DNA of 42,214 nucleotides from Spirogloea muscicola (taxonomy: Eukaryota; Streptophyta; Zygnematophyceae; Spirogloeales; Spirogloeaceae), in the NCBI GenBank assembly GCA_009602725.1, contig WELB01000045.1, positions 259,291 through 301,504 on the forward strand, in the 5' to 3' direction. The position numbers and the translations under genes are program-made. The notes beneath the pieces are model-generated. The model had not been told where the DNA came from. It searched no databases and worked only from the letters and a program-made list of their open reading frames with translations. Every line of letters starts with the position of its first letter. Within the stretch, counting starts at the first letter, position 1. Below are positions 1-11,639 of the stretch, piece after piece.

Positions 1-838
1 GGGGGGGGGAGAAGACGAGGCTGCTTGATATTTAGAAATCCCGGCTGTGAACGCCAGCCAGGTGCAAACAGATGGGGTGGGCGATGGGCATTTTTAGCGG
101 AGCCACAGGGCCGGCAAACAGGGCTGGCGCTCACAGTAACTCCAATACTGGCCGTAGGACGTCAGGCGAGGCGGGGGGGGGAGACGAGCAGTGCCGGGAA
201 GGGGGCGCGCGCGGAGCTGCAGGCCGGGCGGGCGCGGCTGGGCGGCCAGCGGGGCTTTCTTTTGTCCCCTTTTTCCCTCTGTGTGCCGCCGTGGGCCTCG
301 CTGCACGAACCTCCGCAGCACGAGCCCCGCCCCCTCTTTTTCCGAAGCCGGGCAGCCCGCGCCAGCTGGCGCGCGGCCGCGGCCGCCGGATGCGCCCATC
401 CGACGGCCGCCTGCCGACTTGTCGGCCGCACGCCGCCCCCCCGGGTCGCGCCAGGTCCGCCGCGTCGCGACAAGTCGGTGCTGTCGCCAGGTGCCCGCCC
501 CGGGCGCTACGCGACAAATCGTGCCACCGGGGGGCCGCCCGGCCGCCGGGATGCCTGGGCGTGTGCGCTGGGCGGCCGACGAGGATCCGCCACGTGGTCG
601 CGGGGCGGGTCACGCGGCGCCGCACGACAGCGCCCGCCGCCCGGGCCCATTCGAATTTCGTGTGCCCCGAATCGGGACACGGGGAAACATCCTCTCCCCG
701 ACGCCTCGGCTGCCCCCCCCTCGTCCATCTGCCGACCTCATCTCAGCGCTTTCGGGATATCCCCCTTCGGCCCTTGTCAATTTCTTCTTGGATTCACAGG
801 CCTCGGTCCCTTTGGGGGGGCCGGGCCCCCTTTCCTTC
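1..838. other. GC-rich stretch without a supported gene
   Basis: Very GC-rich DNA, with many C/G homopolymer runs and CG-rich words, that is open in several frames on both strands. The translations are low in complexity (Arg, Pro, Ala, Gly) and match no family I recognise, as expected of GC-rich non-coding DNA. The part from about 450 to 660 resembles in composition, and in short words such as GCGACAAGT, the GC-rich stretch near 39,900-40,200, so both may be pieces of the same repeat. No gene is called. Confidence 0.6.
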
Positions 839-1250
839 TCTCGTTCTCTCTTTCAATTCATGCGCCTCGCGCGCCTTCTCTCTCTTTCTCTTTCTTGCCG
901 GGAGCCTCCGCCGCCCCTCGCCTCCCTCGCGGCTGGCCATGTCCGGCGGAGGCGCCACTTGGGCCCGCGCCAGCGACCACACTTGTCGGCCCCTCGCAGC
1001 CCGCTTGTCCGGCTTGGCCCCGCCCTTTCTGTGCCTGAACAATGTATTGGCTTGAATTGGCCTCCCTTTCAATTCATGCGCCCCGCGCGCCTTCTCTCTC
1101 TTTCTCTTTCTTGCCGGGAGCCTCCGCCGCCCCTCGCCTCCCTCGCGGCTGGCCATGTTCGGCGGAGGCGCCACTTGGGCCCGCGCCAGCGACCACACTT
1201 GTCGGCCCCTCGCAGCCCGCTTGTCCGGCTTGGCCCCGCCCTTTCTATTG
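839..1250 (+). repeat. Two direct copies of a ~181-bp repeat
   Basis: Positions 851-1031 recur almost unchanged at 1067-1247, an offset of 216 bp with about 35 bp between copies. Only scattered single-base differences are visible, so the duplication is recent. Each copy starts with TTTCAATTCATGCGCC, runs through a CTCT-rich pyrimidine tract, and ends near CCCCGCCCTTTCT. The spacer has AACAATGTATTGGCTTGA; a close relative of that word and of the pyrimidine tract appears again near 3,217-3,290, and the opening TTGGCCTC + TTTCA words recur near 3,830. These link the pair to a wider dispersed family. No coding potential is claimed. Confidence 0.85.
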
Positions 1251-3204
1251 CGGACAGGCGGAAGCGGTTGGGCCGGGGAGCCCGACCGCCTTCTGGCGCG
1301 TTGCGCCGCTCCCGCCCCGCTGTGCCCGCGTCAGTTTCTCCATCACTAAAAGATCTCAGCTAACTACTTCTTGCTTTTGGTTTGTTTCCCTCTTCGTGAG
1401 TTTGCTTTCCGCTCTCCGGCCGTTTGCCCTTTTCCTGGCCCCTTTGGTCCGGGGCCTCTGACTGCCATCCCTCCTGTCGGAGATAGGCTTCTCGTTGGAA
1501 GCATAAGGGCCATTCAACGGAGCTGTTCCTCAGCACCTTGACATTGGGTATGCCACAGGCATTCCAGCCGGGCCAAGAGGATTGGGCGTGGCCAGTAGTG
1601 CAACTCGCACATGCCAACAATTTGGACATGTAAGCGGGGATACTTGCACACCGTCCAGCTGTGTATGTGATGGCATCAGCATAACTAAGAAGGCTCCATA
1701 TAAGAGGCTCAAAAGTGCGTGAAGAAAGGTGCTCATATGACTTGTGCTTAGTCAAAGGTTGGCGTGTCGCTAGAAGGGCACCAGCTTTAGCTTCTACGTA
1801 CGCAAGCAGCGCACAAAATACTGCCTCGATCCATGTTGGTCGTATCTCGCCTGTGCAACTTGTGGAGTCACGACCTCCGCCCATGCCGTCTTGCAGGCCT
1901 ACGATGCCTTGCCCTGGAAGGCCTCGGCTGCAGCTGAACCACCCCTCAAATTCGCATATACAATCCAGAGCTTCATCTCGTATGATTTCTACAGGCAAGC
2001 CTGGACCACATAAGTATAGGCAAGACTGCCTATACTTGTGCGACCCGTCAAACCAATACAGCCTGATGCAATCTCCTCTGTCGTCCAAGACTGGGTCACA
2101 CTAGCTACTTTTTGATGTACTTGATGCACAGGTCGCCACAAAAGCATGCCTGCGGAATGACACATTTCTGAATTGCACTACAAATGGTATTCAGCAGCAG
2201 AGGAATGCTACATATGTCAAATTGAAAATCTTAAAGGAAGGCCCCTTTCTGCTCCTACCTGCACGTCAGCATCTTGCTATACAGTGGCTGAAATCTTGCT
2301 GGATCCAGTGCCTTTCCGGCCATGCTGCCACGGTGCGCATACATGCACTGAGTAGCAGCTGATCGCAGGCTGTGCCTTGCTCCTGCCTGTATCAGTCTGG
2401 CGGCCTGGGATGCACAAGGCAAATACTCTTGACGGAGTGGGCCACGGTAGACCAACCACTCGCAAAAGTCGACTAATCTGTGACCACCAGATTCCTGGGG
2501 AAGTGGGCGCACATTGCTTAAAAGCAGATCAAACGAGATCAGAGTGGACGCACTGGCCAACCCATCGTGGCTGTTGGTCTCTCCCTGCCCCACCGCCAAG
2601 CCTAAGGCAGTGTGATTTACGAAGTTGACATGAACCTGGAGGCCTCGTAAAAGCCTCGTCCAGGAGCGCTTAACCAGCATCTTGTACAGGCCCACAATGC
2701 CATCGATTGGATTGACCTTCTAGGTGATTAGGGGGTTCAGTCGAGAGATGCTGCAGCGGCACAGGAGCACGGAGGAGAGAGCCTAAACTGGACATGGGTT
2801 GAAGTTCCCACTTTGAAGGGTCTACCACAGAGCAGCTCTTGGCCGCGCAGCTGTAGCGTGCTGCGAGGTGCTGCCCTGTCCGTGCTCGTACCTTGTCGAC
2901 AGACTTGGGTATATTCAGGACGTGGACAAAGCGGCTGTTAGTAAACAATAGTATTCAGTAGTCATCTAGTATTGAGCAAAGGTGGATGCCAGCCGAATAG
3001 GAGGAGGAGCCAGCCGAGCAGGAGCACACTTGTGTCCCCAAGGTCGTCCGTGTGCAAGTCGGAGCTGTCGTGCAGCAATTGTTAAATTGGGATAGAGAGA
3101 GAATGCGCGCGGTGCACATGAAGGGGAGGCCAAGCCGAGCCAATGCAGGGATCAACGGTCATGACTTGTCCGTGAGCCGGTGCAGGTCACTGCCCCGCCT
3201 TTGC
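1251..3204. other. Intergenic DNA, no supported gene; one short perfect hairpin
   Basis: No coding sequence could be supported. Open frames up to 242 codons exist on the minus strand (1360-2088) and 146 codons at 2255-2695, but neither resembles a known family and neither continues through credible splice sites. The one clear structure is a perfect 11-bp inverted repeat at 2012-2022 and 2027-2037 (AAGTATAGGCA and its complement) with a 4-nt loop. Confidence 0.5.
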
Positions 3205-3345
3205 ACTCCCTTCGCTTGAACAATGTACTGGCTACTGGGCTTGGCCTCCTTGGAATCTATGCACACAGTGCGCTTTTTCTTTCTTCTTCAGCTCCTGAGG
3301 GCCGTCCATAATCGGTCGGGCTGGCATCTCACAGTCATCGCTCCT
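3205..3345 (+). repeat. Diverged copy of the dispersed pyrimidine-tract repeat
   Basis: Contains GCTTGAACAATGTACTGGCT, a near match to the spacer at 1034-1055. This is followed by a TTGGCCTCCTT word, a CTTTTTCTTTCTTCTTC tract and a GGTCGGGCTGGCATCTCACAG segment. The last piece resembles the GGCTGGCC...CAGCC hairpin core seen in other copies across the window. The order of words is the same as in the copies near 851, 1067 and 3830, so it is read as an older, diverged member of the same family. Confidence 0.55.
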
Positions 3346-3814
3346 TCGAAAATTGCTCACGCTTTGAGGGGCTTGAATGGTGTAAGCGTGTCTTGAGTGA
3401 CAGAGGGTCAGAGGGGTCAAGTGCAAAGGCAAGCAAATCTTCTACAATGTGAGCAGCCGGCAGCTATGATGACCCGCTTAGGGGCTGTAGGTAAGCACAT
3501 GAAGGTTACTACCGGACGTCTGATTCAGGACGGCAGGTTCCACAAGGGGTTCCTGCCGCCGAGCCAACAGAGTGGTGCGACGGCGAGTCCACCGGCCCAC
3601 ACAGGGCATCTTGCCTTGGCGCAGATCTTCTAGGGCTGACCAATCCACAGCCATCGTCCCCATTGAAATAGCTTCTTCAACATCGGACGGGTTTCTCCTT
3701 CTGATCGTGGCTACTGAAGTCCCCCTTCAGACGGCTCTTGCACTGTTACCTTAGCCCACCTTAGCACAGGGCTTCGCAATATGGAGCCCCAATCTTGCAC
3801 TAGCTTTTGATTGA

Positions 3815-3935
3815 GTAGCGTAAAGGCTTAGTTTGGCCTCGCTTTCATTTCATACACACTGCCTGCCTTCTTTCTCTTCTGTTCTTGCCCATTCGAGCTT
3901 TGTTCATTCTCCTGGGCTGGCCTCTCAGCCGCCGC
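3815..3935 (+). repeat. Copy of the dispersed hairpin-bearing repeat
   Basis: Starts with TTTGGCCTCGCTTTCATTTCAT and a CT-rich tract (like 1061-1115). It then has GAGCTTTGTTCATTCTCC and the core GGGCTGGCCTCTCAGCC at 3914-3930. The core can pair as GGCTG/CAGCC with a 6-nt loop. Matching cores occur at 13,160, 22,719, 22,788, 22,866, 30,293 and 40,318 in both orientations. This copy joins the pyrimidine-tract part and the hairpin part, showing that they belong to one element. Confidence 0.6.
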
Positions 3936-4299
3936 CCTCTCCTGGAAGCGTCTTTCTTATTGCTGTTCCCTCTCACCTGACTTCCTACTTGCTGACACTG
4001 GGGAACTGGGAAGGCCGCCTTGCCCAGCCTGCGACTCCGCCTGAGGAGGTACGCTTTTCCGATGCAAGTGAGCTCGGCCTGACGTAGCTGCCCTCCACCT
4101 CCGGTGTGTGCTGGCTCGGCTGGCTTGCATATCCGCCCGTCCATCAGCCCCTTTCCGGCACCTCCAAACCTCAGTGTTCTTGGTTTGATCGGCCCGGCGC
4201 CGGCTCCGGGACCCGCGGCGTCAAGGCGCCGCGCGGCGACGGCGGCGGCACCCCGCGCGCCCCTCTGCCGCCGCCGCCGAAGCCGCCGCCGCCGCCGCC

Positions 4300-5616
4300 A
4301 TGGCCAGCCTCCGCGCTTGCCGGCGTCCCGATGCGTCGCTGCCGCCCCTAAACCCTAACTCCTCAAACCCTGAACCTTCAACCCCGAACCGCCGCGGGGC
4401 ACAGGTGGAGGGCGCAGACGGCCGCACCACGCTCGCGCTGCTGCCGGCCAAGTTCCGCAAGCTCCTCTGGCTCAAGCGCGGTGCGTGCGCCGAGCTCCGG
4501 CCCTCGACACTGCATCTCAGAACTCCTCCTCATCCGCTGCGTGCTCAGACCCTCGCGCCGTTCAATGCTGAACCCATCACTCCAAATCCTCAACATCACA
4601 TCACAGAAGCCTGCTTCCTCTATCCACTTCCTGTAGCTGGGCCTGCCCAATCCACCAGATCACGCCGCCCCAGACCACGAACCCAAGAGTGCCACGCGCC
4701 TGCAGCCCGGCTGTCACAACTTGTCCTGGATGTGATCAACCACAGCACCGGCCACGCCAAACCACCCTGCTCCCGCTGCTCGAGTAGCACTGCTGGCTGT
4801 CAGGCCGGCCGGGGCATCCTTCCCTGATACTACATCCTTTCCCGGTATTGGTCGCACCTCACCTCCGCTCGGAGCTTGCCTGCAGGCAATTATGTGATCG
4901 TGGATGTCGGAGAACGTGAGCGTGTGGAGGCAGACGGTGGCAAGGTCACAGGCACAATCATGCACGTCCTCTACAGTGACCACGTGCGCTGGCTCCAAGC
5001 AGCCCAGCTCTGGTTGGCCCCCACTCCCCACAATTTGCACTGTTCCAAGGCCAGTGGAGGAGGAAGCTCTCTGCTTCACACTTGCCACTGGAACTGAATC
5101 ACAGCTCAGGGTAATGCTGTGTCAGGGTCATCATCTAGGCTCAACAAGAATTTCTGGGCAGCTTTGCAATTATAGACGGATGACTGTGGAAGTGCGCTGA
5201 GGGCTGCAGATTGCCTTGGGTTGTGCAGGCCTGCGGCCTTCGCCAGCCCCCCAATGCCGCCAGTGTTCTTGGAGGAGGCCGGCTCCCAGGTCGATGAGCA
5301 GGCGACACTTGCTTCTCACGAGCCTCTGAATACGTCAAAAGCGGCAGAAGGCCAGGCTGCGGGGACCAGCAGAGCGGATGCTTCGGACACAGTGCAGCCT
5401 CAAGCGGTCAGCTGCAAGCGGCACAGTGTCACAAATGGCCGTTGTTTGAGTTCCACCAGCGACGAGCACGAGAAGGAGGGCGAGGATGAGGTGGAGGAGG
5501 AAGATGATGAAGAAGACGACCTTCCGCCGTTAGAGGCCAACTGCAATCGATACAGAGGCCCGCACAGCCAGCTGCAAAATCAAGAATCCAGCTCCGACAG
5601 CGACGAGTTTGGATGA
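4300..5616 (+). CDS. EIF1AD: EIF1AD-like eIF1A-domain (S1-like) protein
   Basis: Homologue of EIF1AD (haponin), a nuclear protein with an eIF1A-type OB fold associated with late small-subunit maturation. Exons 4300-4480, 4886-5012 and 5229-5616 give a 231-aa model; phases agree and junctions are AG/GT. The core reads GRTTLALLPAKFRKLLWLKR followed by GNYVIVDVGE, then KVTGTIMHVLYSDHVRWLQ and W-P-A-A-F, matching the family order P-KFRK-W-KRG, V-VD, V-DHV--L, FWP--F. The C-terminus is a Glu/Asp-rich tail ending SSSDSDEFG, as in the family. The N-terminus is uncertain: residues before about 36 (VEGADGRTT) do not resemble EIF1AD, and the DNA there is telomere-like, so the true first exon may lie upstream and the stretch before 4405 (preceded by CACAG) may be intron. 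It converges on NOC2, 124 bp away. Confidence 0.85.
4346..4390 (+). repeat. Degenerate CCCTAAA telomere-like tract
   Basis: Imperfect repeats (CCCTAAACCCTAACTCCTC, then AAACCCTGAACC, TTCAACCCCGAACC) resemble the plant/green-algal telomere unit CCCTAAA. It lies just upstream of the first conserved EIF1AD codons. It is either a short interstitial telomeric tract in an intron or a low-complexity N-terminal coding segment. Confidence 0.5.
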
Positions 5617-5740
5617 CAGTGGACTATTTGGTGCACAAGAACGTGCCTTTGCTGCTTGGGCATCTTGTCATGCGCTGCTAGCCGTTAACCTATTGGTCGC
5701 TCAGTGGCCATTCTAGTCTCTATGAGTGCCACCACAGAGC

Positions 5741-8700
5741 TCACTCACGCTTGCTACGCTTGTCAGTCCTGCCGCGGGCCCCTCCCCGCCCTCTGCCCCT
5801 GCTGCCACCGCCTCCTCCCCGTCCCGGCCCGCTGTCACCAGCCGCCCCTCGTTTTCGCTTCGTGCCTCTGCCGCCCCGACTACCGCGAGACCTGCCGGTG
5901 GAGCCATTGGACAGGCCTCGGGCGTGGGCAGGCTTTCTGCCTCCTCGCCTCCCCTTGGTGTCCTCCTCGGGCTCCTTGCCTCCACCCTCGACACCATCGG
6001 CATCCTGCTCGTCCTCGTCCTCCTCGTCCTCCTCGTTGTCAGAGATGATGAGGGCTTCCACCACATCCTCGTCCTCAGACACCACAGGCCTGCCGTTGCT
6101 TGCAGTCTTCTGCTTGGCCCTGCCACAGCACATGTGCAAGCAGTAACTTTGGACCTCTGCCGTCTCAGCGACCCACGCCGAAAGAGCCCTTACGAGCATG
6201 CCTAACTGTTATCCTCACAGGACTTGAAGAGTACAGATCTGGGATAAGGCCGTTATCAGATGTACTTCAAGGTCACACTCCGCCCAATGCTTCGAACACT
6301 CCGGCTTGTGCAATTGGCAATGAAATGACTCACTCCTTCTGAGGAAGCCACTCTGTGCTGAACGCCGCCTGGCCCTCAGTGTCCTCCATATCGATAGCAA
6401 CGGTCTCCCCTTCCGCCGGCTGTCTGTCCGGTAGTTCTTCTGCTTCTGTGGCTTGAAGTTGAACTTGTGCATGCCGCTTCTCGCCTCGAACCTCCACACT
6501 GAGAGACTCCCAATGTTGGACAAGTGGTGCCCATTTTTCAGCATGATTTTAAGACTGGCTGAGGACAAGTCGCCAATTGTAATCGCCAATTGAGCTTCTG
6601 CTGGCCTACTTATGTAAGACATACACAAGAGCAACTGCCAAAATCTCATCTCGAGCATCCACTTTTGATGAGCTCCTTCGCATTCGCCCGTTCAACCCTC
6701 TCTCTCTCAGCTTTTCGAAATTTTCGAAGTTTTCGGTCAATGTTTTTTGGTCAATGTTGGGGACATTGACCGAGCAGGAAATAATCATCGGACCTGGAAG
6801 ACGAGAGGCTGGAGCGCCGCCGCTGCGCTTGCTCCTTCAGCTGCGTAGCATAGATGACCAGGGTGCTCCTTCCCTTGTCGCGCTCATCCTGCATCAATTT
6901 GCATCAGTAGACAACATATGCACCTATAAGGCCACAACATAATGTACTCAATAAGCAAACCACCATGCGAGCAAAGGAGTAAGCCCTCTTGTATACATCA
7001 TAAATAATTCTTGCTTAAATGCACAACCGCCGAGTTCGTCTGAAAAAATCACAAACAGCTACTTGTGCCCTCGCTTGACCAAGTAACTTGCCTGCAGAAA
7101 GGCCTTCGCGGATGCCAAGTCCTTGGGACCGAAGCTCACCCCGCTCCTTTTTCTTTCCACCATCTCGATGTTCCTCTCTGTCTGAGGGCAGGAGGACAGA
7201 GGACCTCATCAGTCAGGTGTGACTTGAGGGACACATCCTACTTACAGGCACGAGCAAGCGCAACTGACTTGACATTTTACATGATCAATGAGCTGCTTAG
7301 CCTGGCGCCGGAAGCGGTCCACAGTTGTCCCCTTCATGAAGCGCCGCAGCGAGATGAGTGGCACCAGGGCAAGCTCGGGAAACGCAATGGAGTACGCCCA
7401 TTGCGCAAGGTGAGCAGCGAGGAGCTCCAAGGAGGTCGCCACGCAGTCCTCCTGGTACGCCCTCGTGCGCAGCACCTGCTTCGACACCTAGATGCACGCG
7501 GAAAGTGCCACTAACATCACAAGGACTGTGATGACATAGCGTACTACCTGTACAAAAACTCTTGGAGTCCACCATTTCTACTGACTACGTGCAAGGCTGG
7601 TCCATATACATATGAAGGACACATGGAGAAGGCAACCCGTCACACTTGTTGAGATACACTAGAGGGCACTCGGGCAAATTACCCTTAGGACAATATACAA
7701 GTCCATGGCCTTTCCAGCGCCACCAGTGAGCGTCTTTGAGAGCTCCTTGGCCTGAAGAACATCCAGGAGGAGCGGCGCAACAGGAACAAGCTGCCCGGAG
7801 CTCTCTGCCAGGCCGTTGAGGAGCCGAACGGCAGCAAGCCGGAGTGGGAAGTAGCGTGCTGTGGGGACAAGCTTTGCCACGCCCGTGATGATCTGGCTCA
7901 GCGGATAGACCAGCGGCGCCAACGATGCTGCTGGCCCCTGCTGGCCGCCAGGGGCCGGCCGCCCGTGCGCTCTTAGGACCTGGGTCCATGCTGAAAGGCA
8001 ATTGAGGTACTGCCAACTGTATACGCTCTTGTATGCATCCTGCCATTAAGATAGAAGTAGTGAGTCAAGAAGGATCCAAAGGCAGGCGCGAGCCTCGGAA
8101 ACACAGTCAAGGGAGTAGAAGGAACAAAGGGAATGCATGAAGACAACGAGCTTTGCTGTTAAGCACATGAAGTGCGACCTACAAGCGAGGATTTACGCGG
8201 ACTACTGCAACTCTTCGGAGAACTACGAAACGCTGCAAAGAACCGGAGGTCAAAGGGTCCAGGCTGTGCAGCAGCAGCAGCAGGCCCAACCTTGGTCTTC
8301 ATTGTTAGCGCATTCCGGAGGATCATCGCGAGCTGGCGGACATGCACAAAGGCGTGCTGGTACGACATTTCCCGGTCGAGGCCATACAGCTCCACCAGGC
8401 ACGTCGTCATGAATTCGATCCTCGGCAGCGTGGAAGCATTGACAAACTTGGCATGCGCAGCAAAGGTCTTGTACGCGCCCCTGAGCGCGGCGTCGAGGTA
8501 CTGCTCTGGGAGCTGGACGGCAAGCTGGCGGATGAACAGGATGGAGAGCACCGGCAGCGCACCCTCACCAGAGGCCCAGAAGTGCAGCACCAACTGCAAG
8601 GGCAGTAAGGAGCAGCTTGTTCAGAGCAAGGTGGCAAAACTACAGCTGACCAGCATCCACAGTAAGCAACATGCATCAAGCAAGCACATGAGGACCTTGA

Positions 8701-11419
8701 GGAGCTTGCGGGCGAGCTTGGGGAAGGGCCCCAAGAAGGCGACGCTGGCGGTGAGCCGGCGCAGTGTGAAGCCGATCATGACGGTGTCGGTCATCTGGCC
8801 AAGGATGTGGAGCGCGTTGCCGAGGTACGAGCGAGCCAGCGGCTCGACGCGGTGCCACCGTGCGCTCGTCTCGACCCCGCTGCTGCGGTTTGCCTCGGCG
8901 CTACCACGCCCCTGCCTCCTTGACTTGTCCCTCCGCTTCTTCTTGGAGCCTGCAGCACAATCTCGCATCTCCCAGTTTCAGACCTTTGATTTCCAACTTC
9001 TTGGAAGCTTGAGCCTTGGTACGTGCTACGTTACAATAAGCAGTTGCCTGATGAGTCAACGAGAGTCAAGCACTAAGCGTTTGCCACATGAGCAGTCGTT
9101 GTAGCTAGCCATGTACTGCCTCTCTGCGGACCAGGAAGACAATGTGCAATCATTGGTATGTACTTACGGCTTCCATTCAGTCTATATGTGTTACTTGAAA
9201 CTGCAATGTGAGCTAAGGCTTCTGAACCTGGGTTCAGCACAAAGTTGGGGGGCGTAAGGGGTGCTTATAGTGACAACGTATATCCGGATTCCGGATTAGA
9301 GAGCCCTGAAGAGAGAGCCCTGAAACCTGGTCAGAGAGCCCTAACCTAATCCCTAAACCCCCCATATTCTAAACCCAAACCCTACATCCTAGATCCTAAA
9401 CAGCCTAAAACCTAAGTCCTGTACCCTTAAGAAAGGCCAATTCTTGACGATCAAACAAGGTGCAGTAAGCTTAGGGAGCTTTGGGCAGCACCTGTGACGG
9501 TGCTTTCGCCCTCCAAGGGCCCCAGCATCGCCCGCAGGATCCCGTCCATCTCACGCAGCACGAAAAGCATAACCTTGTTGAACACATGGCTGCTCGCGAT
9601 GTTGAATGGTGAGCCTGCATCCTCCTCGCTGTCGCCATAGTGGCATGCCGCCCGGAATGCCCGCAGCAGCGACCGCGCCGCGCCGGCTGATCGCTGTGGC
9701 GCCACCGCAGCCGCGCACCACGCATCCACCTTGGCCGTTGTCAACACCTCCTTGTCGCCCGCCACCTGCGCCCGCCCGCTTCCCTCCCCATCCTCCTCGC
9801 CATCCTCGCCCTCCTCATCAATTGCATGGCGTTCCGGTGCGTCCTCCTCGCCATCGTCTCCAGTTCCGCCCTGGCAACGCTTGAGGATGAGATTAGATGT
9901 GCACCACTGACTGGTGTAAGAGCCCTGCAGCAACTAAATCTCAACACTGGGGCAGAGAAAGCTCCTGCAATGCAGTTGCCTCCTACCATCTGCCAGGGAC
10001 GACACATGGAATGGTATAACGCGATACATTTAGTCAGAGCATGGCTCAGTGAGTAGGTCCAATACTTGCTCATCGTGGTCTCCGCCCTCGTCCTCATCGC
10101 CGTCTCCGCCCTCGTCCTCAAAGTCAAGCAGCTCAGCATCATTCTCCTGGAGGTACGCGAAGAACTCTGGGTCCTGCACACATAAACGCTTACCATTGCA
10201 CATTCACTCATGTGCAGCGTGCCTGTCGCTGCCATCTTGGGTCAAGGGTTTGCATTGACATAGGGTTTGACTTAAGAGCTTAAGCTGCAGCATTAGAAAC
10301 GCTGCTTTGGGCTAGTCTACAGGAGTTAGGGTTGTTTGTTGGTATATGCTGTTAGTGCAGGGTGAGAGACCTTGGCTCGGAGTGCCTCCAGCTCCTCGCG
10401 GTGCTGCTCGATCTCCGACCGCAGCCGGTGGTTCTCAGCCTCCACAGCGCTGCCGGTGGCGCCCGCGTCCTTGTCCTTTTCATCTGCTGTTTCAGGAGCA
10501 CGCAAAAGTCGCACGCACGCTGCTGTCAGACTCCACCCGCACCATGCAAGCGGTGCATGAGATAAGTCATGCAAGGTGGCGCCAGTCAAGAAGGCTGAGG
10601 GACCAGCGGAGCCCCACCGTCCTCCGCCAGCCCCGGTGGCGTGATGTCGACCACGTTGTCCTCCTCCGCCGCGCCGTCGCTCCCCGCCGCCGCCTCGTCG
10701 TCAAGCTCGTCGTCGTCCTCCTCCACCCCGCCGTCGCCGTCACTGCCGCCCTCGCCCTCGTCGCCACCGTCTTCCAAGTCCTCCAGCTCCTCCTCTTCAT
10801 CGGCGACGACGTTGCCTCCGCCCTCGCCACCGTCGCCGTCGCCATGCTCCTCGTCGTCGTCGTCGTCCAGCAGAGTCCCGTCCATGAGCTCCTCCACCGT
10901 CATGTCCTCCACAGCCCTGCCGCATTGCACAACCGCGCGCGCAGCCATGAGAGCCGCAACCCACAGTCCATCTCCGGGCGGCTCAGCGTGGCCTGCCGAC
11001 ACTACCGCCATCGCCGCCGCCGCCTCCGACGCTTACTTCCTCGAGCCAGCTGGCTTTGAGGCGCGGGGGACGGCAACCACCGCCGGAACGGCCGCCGGGG
11101 CTCCATGGCCAGCTGCAGCGCGCCGCTGCCGGAAGCTCAGACTCGGCTCGCCATCTCACAAGCTCCGAGCTCATGGCGGCTTGCGCAGCAGGCACTGCGA
11201 GCATCCACCAGGCTTCTGGCCGATATCCAGAGCTCTAGCAGTCCATGCAGCCGCGGAGAACGAGGGGTCGAGGGTTCGAGCCGCCACACCGTCGCGCGCG
11301 GCGGCAGGCGCGGCCCGGCGGCGCTGCGCGCGGATCTGCTTGTGGCGGCGGCGCGCCGCGAGCTCGCCGGCCAGGTGCTTGCGCACGAACTTGCGCGTGC
11401 CCTTGGGCGCCTTGCCCAT
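5741..11419 (-). CDS. NOC2: NOC2, nucleolar complex protein 2 (60S ribosome biogenesis)
   Basis: NOC2 forms dimers with NOC1/MAK21 and NOC3 that escort pre-60S particles from nucleolus to nucleoplasm. Thirteen exons, read downward from 11419: 11419-11262, 10916-10618, 10486-10371, 10173-10066, 9870-9492, 8949-8696, 8593-8291, 8039-7683, 7487-7281, 7181-7092, 6888-6794, 6498-6334, 6119-5741; 969 aa, phases all fit. The N-terminus MGKAPKGTRKFVRKHL is the basic NOC2 start. Then come DMTVEEL, an acidic stretch, a coiled coil, DPEFFAYLQENDAELL, and the Noc2 domain (about residues 290-790) with KVDAW, SYLGNALHILGQMTDT, LRRLTASVAFL, YQHAFVHVRQLAMILRNAL, PTARYFPLRL and HLAQWAYSIAFPELALVPL. The first splice (11262/10916) is the least certain. 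Intron 10 appears to use a GC donor (CAG/GCAAGT at 7092/7091). The tail is acidic and then Gly-Arg-rich (GRGGGGGSRGRGRGGARGR), longer than in typical NOC2. Confidence 0.95.
9299..9425. repeat. Interstitial telomere-like repeat in a NOC2 intron
   Basis: Three imperfect AGAGAGCCCTGAA/CTAA units (9299-9345) run into CCTAACCTAATCCCTAAACC and further CCTAAA/CCCTAAAC-type words to about 9420. The array is a degraded form of the CCCTAAA telomere unit. It sits in the long intron between the NOC2 exons ending at 9492 and starting at 8949, so it is not terminal. Confidence 0.7.
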
Positions 11420-11639
11420 CGCCGCGCCGCGCGCCGCGGCCGCCGCCGCAGGCCGCGGAGGCTGCGGCCAAGGGTCCGGGGGCTCGGGGCTGGAAGAGAG
11501 AGAAGAAAAGAATGGCGGATATGGTGATTAAATCAGCGGCTGTAAAGGCCAGCCAGGTGCATGCAGATAAGCTGTCGATGATATGTTAACGGAGCCACAG
11601 GAAAAGCATTACGATTTTGGGTTAGGGCTCTGGCGAGCA

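Noticed and set aside
1360-2088. 242-codon minus-strand frame
   Set aside because: Not recognised; it includes the 2012-2037 hairpin within its sequence and has no flanking exons or family motifs.
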